Shown piece by piece: positions 42,729-50,466 of a stretch of 64,000 nucleotides of DNA (position 1 is the first letter of the stretch; every line of letters starts with the position of its first letter). The notes beneath the pieces are model-generated. The model did no database searches. It was not told the origin of the DNA and was given only the letters and a program-made list of their open reading frames with translations. The position numbers were made by a program, and so were the translations under genes. Origin of the DNA: CAMDPA01 sp964574325 (GTDB lineage: Bacteria; Pseudomonadota; Alphaproteobacteria; Rhizobiales; Hyphomicrobiaceae); NCBI GenBank assembly GCA_964574325.1, contig CAZNMY010000016.1, positions 1 through 64,000 of the forward strand. The letters run 5' to 3'.

Positions 42729-45700
42729 TTACGACGCATCTGTCGATGCATCATCGAAGACCCGCGTCCGCCCGCTGTAGACGACGAGGCCGGCGATGTG
42801 CGTCACCCGCGGGCCGCCGCGCGAGAACGGCACCAGCAATCGTTCGAACGTCACCACGTTGTCGTCACCGAAGTCGAACCTCAAATGCTCGTAGCATGGC
42901 ACGCCGCCACGAGCGCAGCGGCGGTAGGCGTCCGCGAGGCTGTCCGGCTCGTCGGTGGCTACGTCCTCCTGGCTGATCAGGCGTCCCAGCCGCTCGGTCA
43001 GCGCGCGGCCCACTTCGACGAAGCGCACGTCGCCGTTGTCGCTGATGCTGGCGACGGTGAGCCCACCCATCGCCTCGAAGCGCTTGCGATCGAAGCGCTC
43101 GAATTGCGGTAGCTGCCCGTCCTGGCCGAGCTGGCCGGCCCACACGTCGAAGAACGTGCGCATGGCCTCGCTCCTGAGCCGTTGGCGGACTGGCGAATCG
43201 TCGATCATCGTACCTACCGCCGACAGAGGCGCATCGAGCCGATAGCTGAATCCGTCGGCTGCGTACGCGATCTCGGGCGAGCAGTGCAGCTCCGAACCCG
43301 CGACCGTCGAAATGAGTTGAGTACCGAATCCGCGTCGCGTCGGCGGTCGAGACGGCGGTCCCCCCCTCTCGCGCCATTCGAAACGGAAGCGACGCGCATC
43401 ACCCTCGCCGTCGAGCCGCCACTTGATGTCGACGTGGCCGTCCGGCACGGAGAGGGCGCCGTACTTGGCGGCATTGGTCGCGAGCTCGTGCGCGATCAGC
43501 GCGAACGTCTGCGCCACTTTGGCGGTCAGCATCACCTTCGGCCCATCGAAGCGCGCGCGCCCGGTGAACGTGCGCAACTCCGAGCCGACGATCTCGTCGA
43601 GCAGTGCACCCTCGAACACCTCCTCGGTCAGGCTCGAATAGGTGCGTGACAGCGCCTGCAGCCGGCCGATGAAGGCGGTTCGGGCCTCGTCGAGCGACTT
43701 GTCGCCGGTCAGCGTGCGCCCGGCGATCGACTGCACCACCGCGAGCAAATTCTTGCCGCGATGCGCCACCTCGCGCATCAGCATGCGCTGGCGCTCCTCC
43801 GCCTTCTTGCGCTCGGAGAGATCGACGAAGCCGCCGAGCGCGCCGATGATCTCGCCTTTGTCACCTCGCAGTGGCGCGGTAGCGGCGAGCGCGTGCAGGG
43901 CGCTGCCGTCGGCACGCCGGAAGCGAATCTCGAACTCCTCGGTTTGACCGGCGAGATTCGCGGCCAAGCGCTCGTTGCCGAAGTCGATGTCCTCGGGAAA
44001 CAGGAAGTCGGCGAGCGAGCGGCTCGACAGGTCCTTGGTGCTCGTGCCGAGCAACTCGGCAAGGCGCGGATTGGCGAAGATCGTCTGGGCTCGCCGGTCG
44101 ACAGCCCAGATACCTTCCTGCGCCGTGTTGACGATCGTGCGGTATCGCTCCTCGGCCTCACGGAGATCGGCTTCAGCGCGTTTGCGCGGCGTAATGTCGA
44201 GTACGCTGACCAGCGTACGTTCGGCCTTCTCGCCGCCGAACACGATCGTGAACATCACGTCCAGTGGCTCCCCCGCCAATGTTCGCAGACGGGTCTCCGA
44301 GGCCAGCTGCTGTCGCCCCTCCCAGAGTGCGACCAACTCATCGACAAACACCTCGCGGGTCACTTCAGTGAAGATGTCCGCCAACGAGCGCAGCAAAGCG
44401 TCCTTCGACTCCGCGCCAAAAAGCGAGACAGTGGACTCGTTGACGTCCTTGATCCGCACGAGGTCCAGCAGTTCTCCGACGAGTTCCGGGCGATTGTCGA
44501 GGTAGGCGCGAAGATCGGTTGCGCCGGCTGCCTTCAACTCGTCCAGCTTGCCTTTGACCTCGGAAAAATCCTCCTCCCACAGCGACACGCCTGCATGCTC
44601 GAAGATCCCCCTATAGCGTTCCTCACTCTCGCGCAGCTTCTGCTCGGCCTGCCGCGCGGCCGTGATGTCGCGTGCCGCCGAAAGCAAGCGGAATGCGCGA
44701 CCGTCGATGTCGGGTACAGCGGTGACCACGACATCCCACCACTTGGGCGTTCCCTTCGCAGTGGGACGGAACGCGGAGAACCGCCCGATATCGCCATGCG
44801 CGGCCTTGCTCAGCGCGCGGTCGATATCATGTGCTACCGCGTCCGGCCACAGTGAAGACCAGATCTGCCCACGTACGGTCTCGAAATCATCGATCTCCAT
44901 CAGATTTCGACCATTGGCGTTCATCTCCTCGAGACGACCGTCGAGCGTCAGGATCTTGACGCAGTCGGGGCTCGCCTCGAAGACGCTGCGCCGGAACGCT
45001 TCGCTACACCGCAGGCGCTCCTGCGCCATCTTGTGATCGTGAATATCTGTCGTCGAGCCGTACCAGGCGACGATCGCCCCGGTGTCGTCACGGATCGGCG
45101 TCGCCCGTGTCAGGAACCAGCGGTAGTCGCCGCTGTGATGTCGGTTGCGCACCTCGATCTCGTAGTCGGAACCCGTACGCAGTGCTTGGGTCCAGACGCT
45201 CATGCAGCGCTCGTAGTCGTCCGGATGCAGCACGCGGCGCGGCCAATCGCATACATTGTCAGCCGGATCCATGCCGGTGTAGTCGAGCCAGCGCTGATTG
45301 TGAAACGTGATATTGCCGCGCCCGTCCGAGGTCCAGATGATCGCCGGCGTGGTGTTGGCCAGCGAGCGGAAGCGTGCCTCGCTCTCCCGTAATGCAGCCT
45401 CGGCACCATGGCGCTCCGTGATGTCCCGAAACACCAGCGACAGCGCCGCCACCCGTCCGAACGCATCGAGGATCGGCGAGGCGTTGAGCTCGACCTGCAC
45501 GAGGCTGCCGTCGTTGCGCCGCCGCGCGGTTTCCTTGAGCACGGCCGCCTTGCCGCCCTTCACCGAGTCGAAGATCGCCAGACGCTCCGCCTCCTTCTCC
45601 TCGGGGATGATCAGCTCCACCACCGAGCGGCCGACTGCCTCGACCTCGGTGTAGCCGAACAGCTGCTGGGCTCCCGGATTCCAGCTCTGCACCATCTGGT

Positions 45701-46262
45701 CCATGCCGACACTGATGATAGCATCGCTCGACGAGGCCACGATCGCGGCGAGCTGGGCGTTGCGGCGCTCGGCGACACGCTGCGCCTCGAGCAGCTCGAA
45801 CTGCCGCACCGTGCTGCGGATGGAACGGCGTAAGGTATCGGCGTCGAAACGGTCCTTGATCAGGTAATCGAGCGCACCGGCCTTCAGCGCGGCGGTTGCA
45901 ACGTCCGCCTTGCCCGAGCCACTGAACATCACCACCGCGCAGGGCAGCCGGCCGTCGAGCCGGCGCAGGGCCTCGAGCACCTCCAGGCCTTCCAGGTCAG
46001 GCAGGGCATAGTCGAGCAGGATGCAATCCGGTGTCGACGCCCTGGCGAGCGCAATGCCCTTATCCGCGTTGCTCGCCTCCTGCAGTACGAAGCCGCCGGC
46101 CTCCAGCGCGAAGCGCACGGCCATGCGGTCCTCGGGCGTGTCGTCGATGACGAGCACGTTGAGGAGCGGCTCCGACGACGCAGCCGGCCGCGGTCGCTGC
46201 TGATGTGGCAACGGCCCCGTCACGAACGGCAGGACGGTGCTCTTCTCTTCGCCTTCGGCCAT
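42729..46262 (-). CDS. Hybrid PAS/HWE kinase with N-terminal receiver and C-terminal PAS_5-like domain
   Basis: About 1177 residues from an ATG at 46262 preceded by GAGG. The order is a receiver (about 32-150; VLVIDDTPEDRMAVRFALEA, phospho-Asp in CILLDYALPD), five PAS/PAC units (about 175-845), an HWE/HisKA_2 kinase (LMREVAHRGKNLLAVVQSIA, IAHELATNAAKYGAL, FEWRERGGPP), then about 130 extra residues resembling a PAS_5 domain (FFDVWAGQLGQDGQLPQFER ... ADAYRRCARGGVPCYEHLR). A sensor domain after the ATPase is unusual. It lies downstream of the phytochrome and its regulator, so light information may reach it through its receiver. Confidence 0.85.
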   Translation of the reverse strand: MAEGEEKSTVLPFVTGPLPHQQRPRPAASSEPLLNVLVIDDTPEDRMAVRFALEAGGFVLQEASNADKGIALARASTPDCILLDYALPDLEGLEVLEALRRLDGRLPCAVVMFSGSGKADVATAALKAGALDYLIKDRFDADTLRRSIRSTVRQFELLEAQRVAERRNAQLAAIVASSSDAIISVGMDQMVQSWNPGAQQLFGYTEVEAVGRSVVELIIPEEKEAERLAIFDSVKGGKAAVLKETARRRNDGSLVQVELNASPILDAFGRVAALSLVFRDITERHGAEAALRESEARFRSLANTTPAIIWTSDGRGNITFHNQRWLDYTGMDPADNVCDWPRRVLHPDDYERCMSVWTQALRTGSDYEIEVRNRHHSGDYRWFLTRATPIRDDTGAIVAWYGSTTDIHDHKMAQERLRCSEAFRRSVFEASPDCVKILTLDGRLEEMNANGRNLMEIDDFETVRGQIWSSLWPDAVAHDIDRALSKAAHGDIGRFSAFRPTAKGTPKWWDVVVTAVPDIDGRAFRLLSAARDITAARQAEQKLRESEERYRGIFEHAGVSLWEEDFSEVKGKLDELKAAGATDLRAYLDNRPELVGELLDLVRIKDVNESTVSLFGAESKDALLRSLADIFTEVTREVFVDELVALWEGRQQLASETRLRTLAGEPLDVMFTIVFGGEKAERTLVSVLDITPRKRAEADLREAEERYRTIVNTAQEGIWAVDRRAQTIFANPRLAELLGTSTKDLSSRSLADFLFPEDIDFGNERLAANLAGQTEEFEIRFRRADGSALHALAATAPLRGDKGEIIGALGGFVDLSERKKAEERQRMLMREVAHRGKNLLAVVQSIAGRTLTGDKSLDEARTAFIGRLQALSRTYSSLTEEVFEGALLDEIVGSELRTFTGRARFDGPKVMLTAKVAQTFALIAHELATNAAKYGALSVPDGHVDIKWRLDGEGDARRFRFEWRERGGPPSRPPTRRGFGTQLISTVAGSELHCSPEIAYAADGFSYRLDAPLSAVGTMIDDSPVRQRLRSEAMRTFFDVWAGQLGQDGQLPQFERFDRKRFEAMGGLTVASISDNGDVRFVEVGRALTERLGRLISQEDVATDEPDSLADAYRRCARGGVPCYEHLRFDFGDDNVVTFERLLVPFSRGGPRVTHIAGLVVYSGRTRVFDDASTDAS

Positions 46263-46293
46263 CTGATGGAGCCTCTGGGTCAGCCTCTTGCAA

Positions 46294-46740
46294 TCATGTC
46301 GCAATCACTGATTGCGAGGGGGGGAGCACAACCGTGCCGAGCCAGAAAGCAGCGACCGCCGCGAGCCGGCGTTGCCATTCGCCGAAGTCGAACGGCTTGA
46401 CCACGTACGCATTTGCACCGGCGTGATAGCAGCTCTCCACATCTCGCGTGTGAGAGGACGTGGACAGGATGACCACCGGCACGGTCGCCTCGCGCGCACG
46501 GAACCGACGCAGGAGATCGCGTCCGTCCACGCCGGGCATGTTGAGGTCGAGCAGCACGAAGGCAGCGTGACGCGCCTCGAGGCAGCCCTCGTCGGTGTCG
46601 AGCGACTCCCACGCCGAGCGCGAGTCGGCGCAACGTCGAACGGGATTCCTGACGCCGGCCGCCTTCAGCGCCTGGCAGATGCTGTAGAAGTCCTCGTCGC
46701 TGTCCTCGATCGACAGGATCGGCCGATCATCAATATCCAT
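46294..46740 (-). CDS. Response regulator of the phytochrome (Rcp1-like)
   Basis: A 148-residue receiver: ILSIEDSDEDFYSICQALKA, phospho-Asp in FVLLDLNMPGVDGRDLL, VVILSTSSHTRDV and lysine in AYVVKPFDF. The spacing and the long helix-1 insert resemble Rcp1-type regulators that pair with phytochrome kinases. Its start overlaps the phytochrome gene stop by 11 bases, so the two are translationally coupled partners. Confidence 0.9.
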   Translation of the reverse strand: MDIDDRPILSIEDSDEDFYSICQALKAAGVRNPVRRCADSRSAWESLDTDEGCLEARHAAFVLLDLNMPGVDGRDLLRRFRAREATVPVVILSTSSHTRDVESCYHAGANAYVVKPFDFGEWQRRLAAVAAFWLGTVVLPPSQSVIAT

Positions 46741-49006
46741 CGGAGCCCTCCTCAGCCGCGAGCGTGAAGAAGCAGGTCGTACCCTCGCCGACCGTGGAGG
46801 TCAGCCACATGCGTCCGCCGTGCCTCTCGATGGTCTTCTTGGCGATGGTCAAGCCGGCGCCGGTGCCGCCGCCGAACTCGTCGCGGCCGTGCAGGCGGCG
46901 GAAAATCTGGAAGATGCGCTCGAAGTTGCGCTCGGCGATCCCGATGCCGTTGTCACGGACGTAGAACACGCCCGGCTGGCTCGTGTCGGCGCCGATCTCG
47001 ACCCAGCGCTCGGGCTTGTCGTTGTACTTGATCGCGTTGCTGACGAGATTGGACAGCGCCTCGCGCAGCCGGGCCCGGTCGGCCCGCACGAGCGGCAGCT
47101 TGCCGGTGCGGCGAACAGTTGTCCGCGTCTCGGCGATGCGTGGCTCGAGGCTCAGCAGCACGTCGTCGAGCACCGCATCGAGGTCGCACTCCACCATCAC
47201 GAGATCTGCACGCCCGGTGCGCGAGTACTGCAGCAGCGACTCGATGAGATCGTCCATGCGCTTGGTCAGCTTGACGATGGTCTCGATCTGCTGGCGGGAG
47301 CCCGGGTCGATGCGCTCGCCCAGCCCCTGCTCCAGAAACGTGGCCATGTGATTGATGCCGCGCAGCGGCTCCTTGAGGTCGTGGGAAGCCATGTAGGCGA
47401 AGCTGTCGAGCTCGATGTTGACGTCCTTCAGCTCGCGGTTGAGCCGTTCGGTCTCCTCCGCGCGCGCCAGAATGACCTCGACGATCGCCCACCTGAGATC
47501 GGCTGCCGCCTTTACTTCGAAGTCGGCCCATGGTCGGGAGCGGCCAGCGACCGTTTCCTTCCAGATCGCGAACGAGGTGCGCGGCATCAGCCGCACGCTG
47601 CCGTCGCTGGTGTCGACCTCGACTGGCTTGCTCGGATCACCCGCCCAGGCAACCGTCTGCGCTTGCTCGGGCCGGAACCACATGACGAATTCCGGCCGGC
47701 GCTTCGACAGCCGCACGGCGAGCAGTCCGGCTGCCGTGCTGACGAGCTCGCCTGCGGGCGCATAGAGTTCGGGCAGCCGGTCCGTCGCCGTGATCAGGTC
47801 GGGTCGCGCTGAAAGCCAATGCGTCAGCTCGCGCAGATCGTTCTCCGGCGGCACCTCACCAATGCGCATCACCTGCTCCGCAGTGACGAGCGCCGCGCCG
47901 CCCGACTCGATGTACGTGCCGATGTTGGCCTGCTTGTTGCCGCCGCCGAGGCCGGCGTGCAGATCCGCGCGCTCGTTCAGCGATTGCATCATGCGGTCGA
48001 GCACGGCCTTCATGCGCAGGCGATAGGCGAAGTTCTCCGCGTCCTCCTTCGCCGCCATCATCAGGGAGAGCATGTGGGCGAGGAATTCCGCCGCCATGCG
48101 CGCCTCGTAGGCGACGTGGCGCGGCGCGGAATGGTGCATGGCCGAGATCAGACCCCACAGTTTGCCGTCCTTCATCAGCGGCATGACCATGGTCGACTTT
48201 ACGCCCATGTTCTTCAGATACCCCGAGTACATTACGGACACGCTGCGCGAGAACGCGAAGCTCAGGTCGAGCGGCTTCCCCGTGGTCGGGTGCCTGTCCG
48301 GCACGATCGGCACCGGCGTGTAGTCGACGTTCGGCAGATGCCGCAGCCACGCCATCGAGAACAGCCGCCGTGCCGGCGCCGGGATGTCCGTCGTCGGATA
48401 ACGCAGCCCGAGGTAGGGCTCGAATCCCGCCGCGACGTCCTCCGCGATCACGTCGCCGCTGCCGTCCTCCAAAAACTTGTAGGCCAGCACCCGCTCGAAG
48501 CCGGTGAAATGGCGGATGTATCGGACGGCGGTGTCGAAGAAGCTCTGCAGCGATGTCGTCGCCTGCAGCTTGCCGATCGTGGCGCGCAGCTCCGAGTAGA
48601 GGTCGAGCATCGGCCGCTCGGCACCGGCGGGGATCACCTCGAACTCCAGGATGGTCGCGCCGCCGCTGCGGTGCGCGAACAGGTTCAGCGGCCGCTCGAC
48701 GCGCGTCTCTCCCGTGCCGAGGCAGGCGAGATGGACCGGTCCGTTATCCAGCGCCTCGCGGCCGAGCCGCGCCGCGATCTCGTCCGTTCGCTTGCCCAGC
48801 ACCGTGCGCAGCGTGTCGCCGCGCAGCTTGTCGTGCGCGATGCCGAGCATCCCGTCCGTGTTGCTCGAAGCTTGCAGGATCTCGAGCGACGGCTCCTCGA
48901 TGGTGAGCAGACAGGCGTGCGGCTGCACGGCACCCGAGAACTGGATCTGCTCGCGATCGCAATTCGACAGATCGACGTTGGCGGCCGTGACCATCGTCTC
49001 GCTCAT
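46730..49006 (-). CDS. bphP: Bacteriophytochrome histidine kinase
   Basis: The 758-residue protein shows the full PAS-GAF-PHY-HisKA-HATPase order. The biliverdin-binding cysteine is C16 in DLSNCDREQIQFSGAVQPHA. The GAF domain has YPTTDIPAPARRLF (usually PxSDIP) and SAMHHSAPRHVAYEARMA. The kinase has FAYMASHDLKEPLRGINHMA and HATPase boxes (LVSNAIKYNDKPE, FYVRDNGIGIAE, GGTGAGLTIAKK). It is a classical HisKA, not HWE, kinase that senses red/far-red light. The ATG at 49006 is preceded by AGGAGC. The heme oxygenase gene lies 11 bases upstream. Confidence 0.93.
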   Translation of the reverse strand: MSETMVTAANVDLSNCDREQIQFSGAVQPHACLLTIEEPSLEILQASSNTDGMLGIAHDKLRGDTLRTVLGKRTDEIAARLGREALDNGPVHLACLGTGETRVERPLNLFAHRSGGATILEFEVIPAGAERPMLDLYSELRATIGKLQATTSLQSFFDTAVRYIRHFTGFERVLAYKFLEDGSGDVIAEDVAAGFEPYLGLRYPTTDIPAPARRLFSMAWLRHLPNVDYTPVPIVPDRHPTTGKPLDLSFAFSRSVSVMYSGYLKNMGVKSTMVMPLMKDGKLWGLISAMHHSAPRHVAYEARMAAEFLAHMLSLMMAAKEDAENFAYRLRMKAVLDRMMQSLNERADLHAGLGGGNKQANIGTYIESGGAALVTAEQVMRIGEVPPENDLRELTHWLSARPDLITATDRLPELYAPAGELVSTAAGLLAVRLSKRRPEFVMWFRPEQAQTVAWAGDPSKPVEVDTSDGSVRLMPRTSFAIWKETVAGRSRPWADFEVKAAADLRWAIVEVILARAEETERLNRELKDVNIELDSFAYMASHDLKEPLRGINHMATFLEQGLGERIDPGSRQQIETIVKLTKRMDDLIESLLQYSRTGRADLVMVECDLDAVLDDVLLSLEPRIAETRTTVRRTGKLPLVRADRARLREALSNLVSNAIKYNDKPERWVEIGADTSQPGVFYVRDNGIGIAERNFERIFQIFRRLHGRDEFGGGTGAGLTIAKKTIERHGGRMWLTSTVGEGTTCFFTLAAEEGSDGY

Positions 49007-49017
49007 CGCGCGCGCTC

Positions 49018-49647
49018 CTATCTGTCGCCTGCTTCGGTCATCCACAGCTCGAACGCGGCGAACGTCGCGCGTGCTGACGCGATCATGTCGTCGAGATGCC
49101 CGGCCTCGGCACCGCGCTCCAGTGCTGCGCAGCATGCGCGCCAGTGCTCGCCATCCCTCGGTGAGCCGAGCAGGAAGCTGCGCCCGGCCGTGCCCTCACC
49201 GAGCAGGCGCACTAGACCGCGCGCCAGCACCTTGCCGCCCAGCGTCGAACCCTCGCGCACGTAGAGCGCACCGAGCATATGGCCGGTAGTGTCGAGCTGC
49301 GGGCACGGAGCGAGCGACAACGCGGCCCGTTCACCGTCGAGCGAGGCGAGATGACCGAGATCGTCCGCGAGCCTGTGAGCACGTCGTGGGACATCCATCC
49401 GCAGACCCGGCTTGCGCGCAGCATCGAGCAACGCCAGCTCGAGGGGACGATGAAAACCGTAGAGTCGCGACAGCAAGGACCGGTACGCCGGCAGCGTCAG
49501 CGACCCTTCGAGCAATGCCGCGAACGCCGGCAAACCGTGAAGCCGAGTGTGGACTTCGTGTGTGGCATCGCGCAGCGCCACTCTTGCCGTCCCCCCGGGC
49601 GCTGGCGACCGGCGTGAAGCCTTGGTCAGGTCCTGTCCAGTCAGCAT
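49018..49647 (-). CDS. Biliverdin-producing heme oxygenase
   Basis: About 209 residues from an ATG at 49647 after GGAGGGGG. ALRDATHEVHTRLHGLPAF contains the proximal heme histidine (H30), and GALYVREGSTLGGKVLARGL matches the distal helix of bacterial heme oxygenases. It cleaves heme to biliverdin, the chromophore of the phytochrome encoded just downstream, so the operon makes both pigment and apoprotein. Usually called BphO or HmuO in such operons. An exact EcfG-type promoter lies about 120 bases upstream. Confidence 0.92.
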   Translation of the reverse strand: MLTGQDLTKASRRSPAPGGTARVALRDATHEVHTRLHGLPAFAALLEGSLTLPAYRSLLSRLYGFHRPLELALLDAARKPGLRMDVPRRAHRLADDLGHLASLDGERAALSLAPCPQLDTTGHMLGALYVREGSTLGGKVLARGLVRLLGEGTAGRSFLLGSPRDGEHWRACCAALERGAEAGHLDDMIASARATFAAFELWMTEAGDR

Positions 49648-49765
49648 GTCCCCCTCCGAGCCGCAACGACAACGCACTTCTAGCGCCGCCGGACACGCCC
49701 TCGCAATGCAAAAACTCTTCATGTCATTGATATTACAACTACAATTAGACGGCTCGACCAGATGA

Positions 49766-49790
49766 AACGCATACCCGAGCAAATGGTTCC
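49766..49790 (-). promoter_or_regulatory. EcfG-type promoter of the heme oxygenase/phytochrome operon
   Basis: The minus strand reads GGAAC (49790-49786), 16 bases, CGTT (49769-49766). It lies between the preceding small gene and the heme oxygenase, giving a 5' leader of roughly 110 bases. Confidence 0.68.
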
Positions 49791-49811
49791 CAAAGGGCGG
49801 GGATCTATCGT

Positions 49812-50054
49812 TCATCGCTTCCGGACAGACCGGCCGGGCTTGGTTGCAGCCGACGCACCGGCGCTCGCGCGGAGCGCCTCTTTCAAGGTCACGGGACGGC
49901 GGTGCTTGCGCAACAGGTCAGTGAACGCCTCTTCGGCGAGTTCCTGCAGCGACTTCATGGTATCGCGGCCGAGGCCATGAAGCGCCTGCCAGCTCTCGGC
50001 GTCGAACTCGATCAGCTTGCGGCGAGAGCCTGGCGGCAATGGCGTGCGGGGCAT
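49812..50054 (-). CDS. Small ribbon-helix-helix-like protein
   Basis: The 80-residue product (GSRRKLIEFDAESWQALHGL, DTMKSLQELAEEAFTDLLRK) looks like a ribbon-helix-helix or related short DNA-binding protein: one strand with alternating residues followed by two helices, and a basic tail. It has no NepR signature. It lies downstream of a receiver gene and upstream of the heme oxygenase promoter. Function unknown. Confidence 0.6.
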   Translation of the reverse strand: MPRTPLPPGSRRKLIEFDAESWQALHGLGRDTMKSLQELAEEAFTDLLRKHRRPVTLKEALRASAGASAATKPGRSVRKR

Positions 50055-50093
50055 GGCGGGCTCTGTTGAGATGAAACTGCGGCAAACGACAGT

Positions 50094-50438
50094 TCACGCC
50101 CCGCGCAGCTCCCGGACGATCGTGAGCATATCCACCACGCGGAACGGCTTTGCCAGGAAAGGTGCGCTCTCGAATACGGGCGGCCGCTGGTCGGCGGCGT
50201 AGCCCGAGACGGCGAGGAACGGGACGCCTCGGTCGGTCAGCTTCTGGGCGATCACTTCCGACGTCTCCCGTCCGAGGTTCACGTCGAGGACCGCCGCATC
50301 GATCGGCCCGGCACAGATGAGGTCGAGCCCCTCACTGGCTGTTGCGGCCGGGCCGATCACCTCGTAGCCCGCTTCGGCGAGCGCGTGGCGCACCTCGAGC
50401 GCAATCAGCGCCTCGTCCTCGACCACCAGAACTCTCAT
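50094..50438 (-). CDS. Single-domain response regulator
   Basis: A 114-residue receiver: RVLVVEDEALIALEVRHALA, phospho-Asp in AAVLDVNLGRETSE, serine in FLAVSGYAAD and lysine in PFLAKPFRV. It lies 28 bases downstream of the 803-residue HWE kinase. It is closely similar in layout to the receivers at 19853 and 42321, so these probably derive from kinase-receiver pair duplication. Confidence 0.88.
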   Translation of the reverse strand: MRVLVVEDEALIALEVRHALAEAGYEVIGPAATASEGLDLICAGPIDAAVLDVNLGRETSEVIAQKLTDRGVPFLAVSGYAADQRPPVFESAPFLAKPFRVVDMLTIVRELRGA

Positions 50439-50466
50439 GCAGGGTTCCTTTCACGTTGTTCCAGGT

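Noticed and set aside
49812..50054. The 80-residue small protein as NepR
   Set aside because: Size is close, but it lacks the NepR helix pattern and looks like a ribbon-helix-helix protein.
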